Positions 7,469 through 12,835 of a stretch of 12,835 bases of DNA are shown one piece after another (position 1 is the first letter of the stretch; every line of letters begins with the position of its first letter). The DNA is from an uncultured Bacteroides sp. (lineage in GTDB: Bacteria > Bacteroidota > Bacteroidia > Bacteroidales > UBA932): positions 1 to 12,835 of the forward strand of contig UQQM01000043.1 of the NCBI GenBank assembly GCA_900543205.1. The letters are read 5' to 3'. Position numbers and translations under genes: made by a program. The notes under the pieces were generated by a model that searched no databases, was not told the DNA's origin, and saw nothing but the letters and a program-made list of their open reading frames with translations.

Positions 7469-8698
7469 TCACTTATAGAAGACTTCATCGAAGAAGCGCT
7501 GCATGTCGGCGGCATAGGGGACTCCGTACTTCGCGAAGGTGTCCTTGGTGCGCTGGTCGGGTTTCCAGTCGAAGAACGCGTGTCCCGCCCCTTCGACAAT
7601 CACAAGCTCGGCGGTCTGGCCGGCCTCGTGGAGATGCTCAACGTATTCCTCGATAGGCTCGCGCTTCACGGTCCTGTCAAGGGTGCCGAGCACCAGGTAC
7701 TGGGGGATTGCGCGCTCCTTCACGGAAGGGATGTTGTCGTCCGGCGCGATGGCCATCTGGGCCTCAAGCGGTCCGTCAGGCATGAAGCGGACAAGGTTCT
7801 CCCTGTCGAACACTCCGTAGCTGGGAGCGACCGCCTTGACTGCCTTGAGCAGGCTCTTGCGCGCCTTCTTGGCGTTCATGCCCTCGGGCATGTAGGTGGG
7901 AAGATATTCATACACTCCCTCCTTCTCGCCGAAGCCGCCGTCACCTATTCTCTCGATGAGGGTTCCCATGCAGGCTGAAAGGTGTCCGCCGGCGCTGTCG
8001 CCGGTAATCGCGATCCTGTCGGGGTCGGCCCCGTACTCCTCGGCATGCTCCTGAATGTGGAGGACGGCGCCGAAGCAGTCCTCGATCAGGTCGGGCATGG
8101 TGTTGGGGGTCTCGTCACCGTCGAGGTTGCCCATCCACCTGTAATCTATGCTGCAGACCACATATTTGCCGTCCTTTATGAGCTCGCGGGCGAGGCCGCG
8201 CATGATGTCCTCGGTGTTGGATGACCATCCGCCGCCATGGATTATGATTATGCAGGGAAGGTTCCTGGCTCCGTCAGGGATGAACACATCGTACTTGAGG
8301 GGCTTCACGCCGGGCCGGGCATACACCACGTCCTGAATCACGCTGTAGCCGTCGAGGCGCCATTTCTCCATGATGGAGGCGCCCAGGCCCATGATGTTGT
8401 TATCTACGGTCACCTTGAACTCGGGGACCATGGACTCCTTGTAGACGGGATAGAACATCCCCTTGTCTATGGACAGCCAATAGCCGCTGTCGAAGACCCA
8501 GTCGGGGTCGGTGACCTCGACCTTCACGTCGAGCACGGTACCGGCCTTCACCACTCCGTCCTCGGGGACGGCGGGAGTCACGGTCACCTTGCCGTGTTCG
8601 GGCTGCACGACCTTGACAGTGAATGTATCCTGGGCGGATACGACGCCGCAGAACGCCATGAGTCCGGCGGCGGATGCAATAAGGCTCTTGAAATTCAT
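7469..8698 (-). CDS. Secreted alpha/beta hydrolase, BD-FAE/acetyl esterase-like, with N-terminal beta repeat-like domain
   Basis: 409 residues from the ATG at 8698, chosen because it starts the signal peptide (MNFKSLIASAAGLMAFCGVVSAQ). An in-frame extension to 8755 overlaps the upstream gene. Residues 25-105 form a beta-rich segment (VVQPEHGKVTVTPAV, VKAGTVLDVKVEV) resembling the InlB B-repeat/Flg_new type of extracellular repeat; this assignment is tentative. Residues about 135-409 are an alpha/beta hydrolase unrelated to CE1 in sequence. They show HGGGW (154-158, oxyanion hole), Ser235 in GDSAGGH, Asp341 in LGTLD and His373 in GAGHAFFDW. This arrangement is typical of the BD-FAE and hormone-sensitive-lipase-like carbohydrate esterases of Bacteroidota. 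It lies between two CE1 genes, 11 bases after one and 28 before the other, so it probably removes acetyl or feruloyl groups from the same polysaccharide. Confidence 0.88.
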   Translation of the reverse strand: MNFKSLIASAAGLMAFCGVVSAQDTFTVKVVQPEHGKVTVTPAVPEDGVVKAGTVLDVKVEVTDPDWVFDSGYWLSIDKGMFYPVYKESMVPEFKVTVDNNIMGLGASIMEKWRLDGYSVIQDVVYARPGVKPLKYDVFIPDGARNLPCIIIIHGGGWSSNTEDIMRGLARELIKDGKYVVCSIDYRWMGNLDGDETPNTMPDLIEDCFGAVLHIQEHAEEYGADPDRIAITGDSAGGHLSACMGTLIERIGDGGFGEKEGVYEYLPTYMPEGMNAKKARKSLLKAVKAVAPSYGVFDRENLVRFMPDGPLEAQMAIAPDDNIPSVKERAIPQYLVLGTLDRTVKREPIEEYVEHLHEAGQTAELVIVEGAGHAFFDWKPDQRTKDTFAKYGVPYAADMQRFFDEVFYK

Positions 8699-8709
8699 GA
8701 TGCTATGGT

Positions 8710-9816
8710 TTATTTGAAAATACGCTGTGCAAGGTCGTAGAGGTTCTGGCGCCATGCAATCCAGGAATGGCCGCCCTCGACCTCATTGTAATCGAACCTG
8801 ACGCCGAGCCTTTCAAGCTCGTTGCGGGTGTCGATGCCGTTCTGATATGCGATGTCCGTCGGTCCGCCCTGGGTGAACACGAACTGCCTGAAGCTGGCGT
8901 TTATCCTGTCCACGTTTCCGGGCACGCCGAGACGTGCGGCTTCGGCTACAGGATCCCGACCGGGAGCGAAGCTGGAGGACAGCACGTATACGTAGCTGAA
9001 GAGTTCGATGTTCCTGAACGCCGTCTCAAGGGTCTCCATTCCGCCCATCGAAAGACCGGCCATCGCACGGTGGTCCTTGTCCGTGTAGACATTGTAGCTG
9101 TTCTCCACGAAAGGGATTATGCATTCGGTCATGTCCTCCGCAAAGATGGGGACTTCGCCCTGGAGGTCTTCCGTATGTATGGTCCCGTTGGGCATCACCA
9201 CTATCATGGGCTCCATCTTCCCTTCGGCGAGGAGCCTGTCGAGAATCTCGCCTGCTGCACCGACCGTCGGCCATGAGGTGTCAGTGTCGCCTCCGCCGTG
9301 CACGAGATAGAGCACGGGCAGCTTCGGGCAGTGCTTCTCATATCCGGCCGGAGTCCATACGCGCATGGTGCGGACCTCGCCTATTACCGTGCTGTAGTAG
9401 CTCCTGACGGCCACGGAGCCGTGGGGTATGTCGCGGTCGTAGGAAAAGAACTCCGTCCCGTCAGGCTCCACCACGGCAAGCGCGGAGTTCTGGGTCGTGG
9501 TCTCGCTCCTGGGGTCGTAGACCTGGACGCCGTCCACCACGAAGTGATACCTGTACAATCCGGGCCGCACATCGGGAACGGTGACGGTCCAGACTCCGTT
9601 GTCCTGTTTCACGGGTTCCAGCCTTGTTCCCCAGGGGACAATGTCTCCCGCAAGGCCGACCTGCTCCGCTTCGGGGGCATAGATGCTGAACATCACCTTG
9701 CCGTCAGACAGCACGCGCACGCTCCGCAGCGTGTCATTAGGGGTTCTCTGCCACTGGGCCGAAAGGGTCAGGCCCGCCAGAAGGGCGGCAGATGCAAGCA
9801 GAATTTTCTTTATCAT
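8710..9816 (-). CDS. Secreted CE1-family esterase, divergent copy, first gene of the esterase operon
   Basis: 368 residues. The signal peptide (MIKKILLASAALLAGLTLSAQ) is followed by an E-set/CBM48-like domain (about 30-115: VMFSIYAPEAEQVGLAGD, YRYHFVVDG). A PHGSV linker (131-135) leads into a CE1 domain. Active-site residues are Ser256 in GLSMGG, Asp321 in GGPTD and His350 in EGGHSW. It departs from the other four CE1 proteins. The oxyanion segment is HGGGDTDTSW rather than HGxGGDExxW, and the Asp loop is TQGGPTD with no GCGTAD-like Cys. The region between Ser and Asp is longer (65 against 56-57 residues in two of the copies). It may therefore accept a different acyl group or polysaccharide. 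Heads a minus-strand operon (this gene, BD-FAE-like, CE1) divergent from the CE1-GH3 pair at 10165. Confidence 0.9.
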   Translation of the reverse strand: MIKKILLASAALLAGLTLSAQWQRTPNDTLRSVRVLSDGKVMFSIYAPEAEQVGLAGDIVPWGTRLEPVKQDNGVWTVTVPDVRPGLYRYHFVVDGVQVYDPRSETTTQNSALAVVEPDGTEFFSYDRDIPHGSVAVRSYYSTVIGEVRTMRVWTPAGYEKHCPKLPVLYLVHGGGDTDTSWPTVGAAGEILDRLLAEGKMEPMIVVMPNGTIHTEDLQGEVPIFAEDMTECIIPFVENSYNVYTDKDHRAMAGLSMGGMETLETAFRNIELFSYVYVLSSSFAPGRDPVAEAARLGVPGNVDRINASFRQFVFTQGGPTDIAYQNGIDTRNELERLGVRFDYNEVEGGHSWIAWRQNLYDLAQRIFK

Positions 9817-10164
9817 CAGGTCTCAGTTTTAATGTCATTATAACGCAACAACAAATTTCATCACTTATCGCGTAATATTTTTTCCTTCATGTTCAGAAAT
9901 TTTACAAATTGTTCATATTTCACCGCCGGGTGGCGACATTCACGCCGCAACGGCGGGAAGACGGAGCCTTCCGGCCATCCCGTGGCAGTGCCGCCGGGAA
10001 GCGGAACCAACGGGCCGGAGAACCGCAAATCCGGGGCCTGTCCGCAAACATTGGACAAAATAACAAAATATTGTACGAAGATGAAATGCGGAAAGAATCA
10101 AATAAGCGACATTTGTATTCTGTAACGGAACAGACACTGACTACAACCAATTTTCTATAAAACC
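9817..10164. other. Divergent intergenic region between two esterase operons
   Basis: 348 bases with no convincing gene. The two ends are AT-rich and should hold the promoters. For the minus operon, GAAATTTG (9859-9852) matches the TAnnTTTG -7 box except at its first base; for the plus operon, GACATTTG (10108-10115) does the same, about 50 bases before the ATG at 10165. Neither has a good -33 TTTG, so both are weak. The core (about 9921-10045) is GC-rich and can fold: CGCCG/CGGCG hairpin at 9943-9955, CGCC/GGCG at 9924-9935, and a longer TCCGGCC/GGCCGGA pairing (9970-9976 with 10013-10019). No known riboswitch was recognised. A 65-codon minus-strand open frame (9861-10058) is present but resembles nothing I recognise. 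Confidence 0.5.
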
Positions 10165-11370
10165 ATGCGCAAACTAGCACTTACAGTATTCGCGGCATTT
10201 GCAGTCTCATTTGCATGTGCGGCGCAGCAGTCACTCTACGGAGGACAGCAGATCATCTCTCCCGAAATCCATGAAGACAACACGGTGACATTCCGTTTCC
10301 AAGCCCCCAAGGCCATCAGGGTCCAGGTCACCGGCGACTTCCTCGAGCCCACCAAGATGGAAGTTCCCGGCTTCGGAACCTTTGACGTTCCCGGAGTCGC
10401 AGACCTCACGGAAGGCGAGAACGGAATATGGGAATACACCACCGATGTTCTCGAAAGCGAGCTCTACAACTACAACTTCATCGTTGACGGACTTTCAGTG
10501 AAAGACCCCAACAACGTCTATATCCAGAGGGACATCGCCAATCTGATGAACTATTTCATCATTCCCGGCGAGAGGGCAGACAACTATTTCGTGAAGGACG
10601 TGCCCCACGGAACCGTCTCAAGGGTATGGTACCATTCCGACGTGCTCGACAAGGACCGCAGGATGGCAGTCTACACCCCTGCAGGATATGAGACCAGCAA
10701 GCAGAGGTATCCCGTACTCTATCTCCTCCACGGCATGGGCGGAGACGAGGAGGCATGGCTCTGCACCGGACGTGCAGCCCAGATTATGGACAACCTGATC
10801 GCTGAAGGCAAGGCGGTGCCCATGATTGTGGTCATGACCAACGGCAACACCCTCCACAAGGCCGCTCCCGGAGAATCCGATGAGGGAATGTACAAGCCCT
10901 ACAACTGCGGTTCGTTCGACACTTCCTTCGAGGCCCACTTCAAGGACGTAATCTCTTTCGTGGACTCAAGGTACCGCACCATCAGGAAGGCTGAGGGACG
11001 CGCCATCGCCGGACTCTCAATGGGCGGCGGACACTCCTTCAACATTTCCCTCAACTACCCCAACACTTTCGACTACGTGGGCCTGTTCTCAGCCGGACTC
11101 GGCATAGTGCAGGACAACGGCATGGGACAGATCGCCCCCGAGTTCTATGAGAACATCGACGAGAAGATCGACAGACTCTTCGCCAACGACCCCAGGCTCT
11201 ACTACATCGCCATCGGCGAGACCGACTTCCTCTACGACTCCAACAAGGAGCTGCGCGAGAAACTTGAGGCCAAGGGATATCCTTTCGTCTATGTCGAGAC
11301 TCCCGGCGGACACATCTGGCGCAACTGGAGAATCTACCTCGAGGACTTCGCACAGAGAATATTCAAATAA
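10165..11370 (+). CDS. Secreted CE1-family esterase with N-terminal CBM48/E-set-like domain
   Basis: 401 residues, the longest CE1 protein here. The signal peptide (MRKLALTVFAAFAVSFACAAQ) is probably Sec type I: Cys18 is not in a good lipobox. The E-set/CBM48-like domain covers about 28-135 (ISPEI, VTFRFQAPKAIRVQVTGD, YNYNFIVDG). The PHGTV linker (147-151) precedes the CE1 domain, with HGMGGDE at 189-195, Ser285 in GLSMGG, Asp354 in GETD and His383 in TPGGH. Its N-terminal domain is closest by eye to the esterase at 426-1616 (shared PKAI, VTGD, PNNVY/PSNVY patterns). An extra stretch between Ser and Asp (about 311-345) distinguishes it and may form a lid or pocket wall. The gene is 18 bases before a GH3 gene on the same strand, the same esterase-then-GH3 order as in the left cluster. 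A role in removing acyl groups from xylan is inferred. Confidence 0.9.
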   Translation: MRKLALTVFAAFAVSFACAAQQSLYGGQQIISPEIHEDNTVTFRFQAPKAIRVQVTGDFLEPTKMEVPGFGTFDVPGVADLTEGENGIWEYTTDVLESELYNYNFIVDGLSVKDPNNVYIQRDIANLMNYFIIPGERADNYFVKDVPHGTVSRVWYHSDVLDKDRRMAVYTPAGYETSKQRYPVLYLLHGMGGDEEAWLCTGRAAQIMDNLIAEGKAVPMIVVMTNGNTLHKAAPGESDEGMYKPYNCGSFDTSFEAHFKDVISFVDSRYRTIRKAEGRAIAGLSMGGGHSFNISLNYPNTFDYVGLFSAGLGIVQDNGMGQIAPEFYENIDEKIDRLFANDPRLYYIAIGETDFLYDSNKELREKLEAKGYPFVYVETPGGHIWRNWRIYLEDFAQRIFK

Positions 11371-11388
11371 TCCAAAAGCCCTGAAATC

Positions 11389-12835
11389 ATGAAAGTCGTC
11401 AGCCAACTGATACTGACCGCAATCGCACTGGCCTCCGCAGCCTGCTCGCAGCAGACTGTCAACCTTCAGGACAGGCTTCTGGAGCACGATGCCGAAATCA
11501 ACGAGGTCATCGCCAGGATGACCCTCGAGGAGAAGGTCGAGATGCTCCACAGCAAGACCAACATGTCCTCTGAGGGCGTCCCCTCCCAGGGCATCCCCGA
11601 CATCAAGTACACCGACGGGCCCTTCGGCATCCGCGAGGAGGGCGTCCCCACAGGGTTCCAGTCCGCCGGCTGGCAGCTCGACTCCGCCACCTACTTCCCC
11701 ACAGGCTCCGCCCTCGCAGCGACATGGTCGCCCGAACTCGCCTACAAGTACGGCACCGGAATGGGACGTGAGGCCCGCCTCCGGGGCAAGGACGTCATCC
11801 TCGGACCCGCAATCAACATCCAGAGGCTTCCTGTCGGTGGCCGCTCATACGAGTACCTCTCCGAGGACCCCATCCTCAGCGCGGACCTCGCAGCTGAATA
11901 TGTGAAGGGCGTGCAGGACGCCGGCACCGCCGCCTGCATCAAGCACTTCGCCCTCAACAGCCAGGAGACCAACCGGGGCACAGTCAACGTCGTCGTTGAC
12001 GAGCGCACCATGCGCGAGCTCTACCTCAGACCCTTCGAGGCCGCCGTACGCGAAGGCGGAGCCATGGTTGTCATGCCAGCCTACAACAAGGTCAACGGCT
12101 TCTACTGCTCCGAGAACAGCCACCTCAACAACGACATCCTGCGCGGTGACTGGGGATTCAAGGGATTCGAGGTGTCCGACTGGGGAGGAACCCACAGCAC
12201 CGTGGGCGCAGCTTTCGGAGGACTCAACGTCCAGATGACCGGCGACTCCTTCTTCGGCCCCGCGCTGATTGATTCAGTGAAGGCCGGAAAGGTGCCCGAA
12301 AGCCTGATCGACGACAAGGTGCGCGAAATCCTCCGCGTGCGCTATGCCATCGAGCCCGTGCCCGAGGACGTGGCCAACACCCAGATGACCTCCCAGAAGC
12401 CACAGCAGCAGATCGCTTACGAAGTGGCGCAGAGGTCCGTCGTGCTTCTCCAGAACGACGGCATCCTCCCGCTTGACAAGGACACCCCCAGAATCGCCGT
12501 CATCGGACTCAACGCCAAGGCATCCACCGCCGCCGGCGGCATGGGCGCCGGCGTCAAGACCCTCTACGAGGTTTCACCCTTCGACGGCATCGCCAGCCAC
12601 GCCGGAGGCGAGGTCAGCTACGCCCAGGCTTACAAGAACTACATGGGAATGTTCGGACGCTGGTTCGGTGCAAACGATCCCAACATAGCCCTCGAGATTG
12701 ACGAGGCTCCCAACCCCGAGCTGCTCGACGAGGCCCTGAAGAACGCCGCCGAAGCCGACGTCGTGATATTCTTCTCCGGAACCAACAAGTCCATCGAGTC
12801 CGAGGGCAGCGACCGCGAGAACATAGACCTCCCCG
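11389..12835 (+). CDS. GH3 family glycoside hydrolase, probable lipoprotein (3' end outside window)
   Basis: The first 482 residues are present. The N terminus (MKVVSQLILTAIALASAAC) reads as a lipoprotein signal with Cys19 as the likely lipidated residue, though Ser at -3 is not ideal. The GH3 N-terminal barrel shows RMTLEEK (43-49), YTDGPFGIRE (74-83), LGPAINIQR (138-146), GRSYEYLSEDP (151-161), the KH pair Lys185-His186, and catalytic nucleophile Asp264 in EVSDWGG. The GH3 C-terminal domain begins around SVVLLQNDGILPL (345-357). Such enzymes release glucose, xylose or arabinose from the non-reducing end of oligosaccharides; which one is not clear. It follows the CE1 esterase by 18 bases and is probably co-transcribed. 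It differs in sequence and anchoring from the GH3 at the left edge, so the two are probably not recent duplicates. Confidence 0.93.
   Translation, partial: MKVVSQLILTAIALASAACSQQTVNLQDRLLEHDAEINEVIARMTLEEKVEMLHSKTNMSSEGVPSQGIPDIKYTDGPFGIREEGVPTGFQSAGWQLDSATYFPTGSALAATWSPELAYKYGTGMGREARLRGKDVILGPAINIQRLPVGGRSYEYLSEDPILSADLAAEYVKGVQDAGTAACIKHFALNSQETNRGTVNVVVDERTMRELYLRPFEAAVREGGAMVVMPAYNKVNGFYCSENSHLNNDILRGDWGFKGFEVSDWGGTHSTVGAAFGGLNVQMTGDSFFGPALIDSVKAGKVPESLIDDKVREILRVRYAIEPVPEDVANTQMTSQKPQQQIAYEVAQRSVVLLQNDGILPLDKDTPRIAVIGLNAKASTAAGGMGAGVKTLYEVSPFDGIASHAGGEVSYAQAYKNYMGMFGRWFGANDPNIALEIDEAPNPELLDEALKNAAEADVVIFFSGTNKSIESEGSDRENIDLP

Noticed and set aside
9861..10058. A 65-codon minus-strand open frame in the divergent intergenic region.
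   Set aside because: It resembles no family I recognise and coincides with the GC-rich structured core, where open frames arise easily. Kept only as a remark in the intergenic entry.

Overview
The window looks like a chromosome segment from a GC-rich member of the Bacteroidales (Bacteroidota), probably a fibre-degrading gut or rumen species. The reasons are the TAnnTTTG-type -7 promoter boxes, start codons with AT-rich leaders and no Shine-Dalgarno, a tRNA without an encoded CCA, and a dense set of secreted plant-polysaccharide esterases with GH3 glycosidases. I cannot name the genus. No SusC/SusD pair, transposase, integrase or CRISPR array is visible.

Layout. (1) Positions 1-2765, minus strand: a tight run of two secreted CE1 esterases (N-terminal CBM48/E-set-like domain plus esterase D fold) followed by a GH3 glycosidase that runs off the left edge. 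(2) Positions 2862-6234: a housekeeping island. It holds a HAD-family phosphatase (minus) with a clear terminator and, divergent from it, tRNA-Ala(GGC), an FlK-like hotdog thioesterase, msrA and a degenerate PriA-like gene, all on the plus strand with gaps of 4, 7 and 1 bases. (3) Positions 6253-9816, minus strand: a bidirectional terminator, then (in transcription order) a divergent CE1 esterase, a BD-FAE-like alpha/beta hydrolase with an extra N-terminal beta domain, and another CE1 esterase. (4) Positions 9817-10164: a divergent intergenic region with a GC-rich, structure-prone core. (5) Positions 10165-12835, plus strand: a fifth CE1 esterase and a second, probably lipoprotein, GH3 enzyme cut by the right edge.

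How the parts work together. All six esterases carry a signal peptide and a recognisable Ser-Asp-His triad. With the two GH3 enzymes they fit removal of acyl groups (feruloyl, p-coumaroyl or acetyl) from decorated xylan fragments, followed by exo-hydrolysis of the oligosaccharides in the periplasm. The exact substrates are inferred, not shown. The CE1 copies at 1623-2765 and 6307-7440 are close paralogues in the same orientation on either side of the housekeeping island, which suggests recent duplication in this locus.

The most unusual items are the intact but motif-stripped PriA-like protein, the thioesterase whose start codon lies 4 bases after the tRNA, and the density and duplication of the CE1 esterases.
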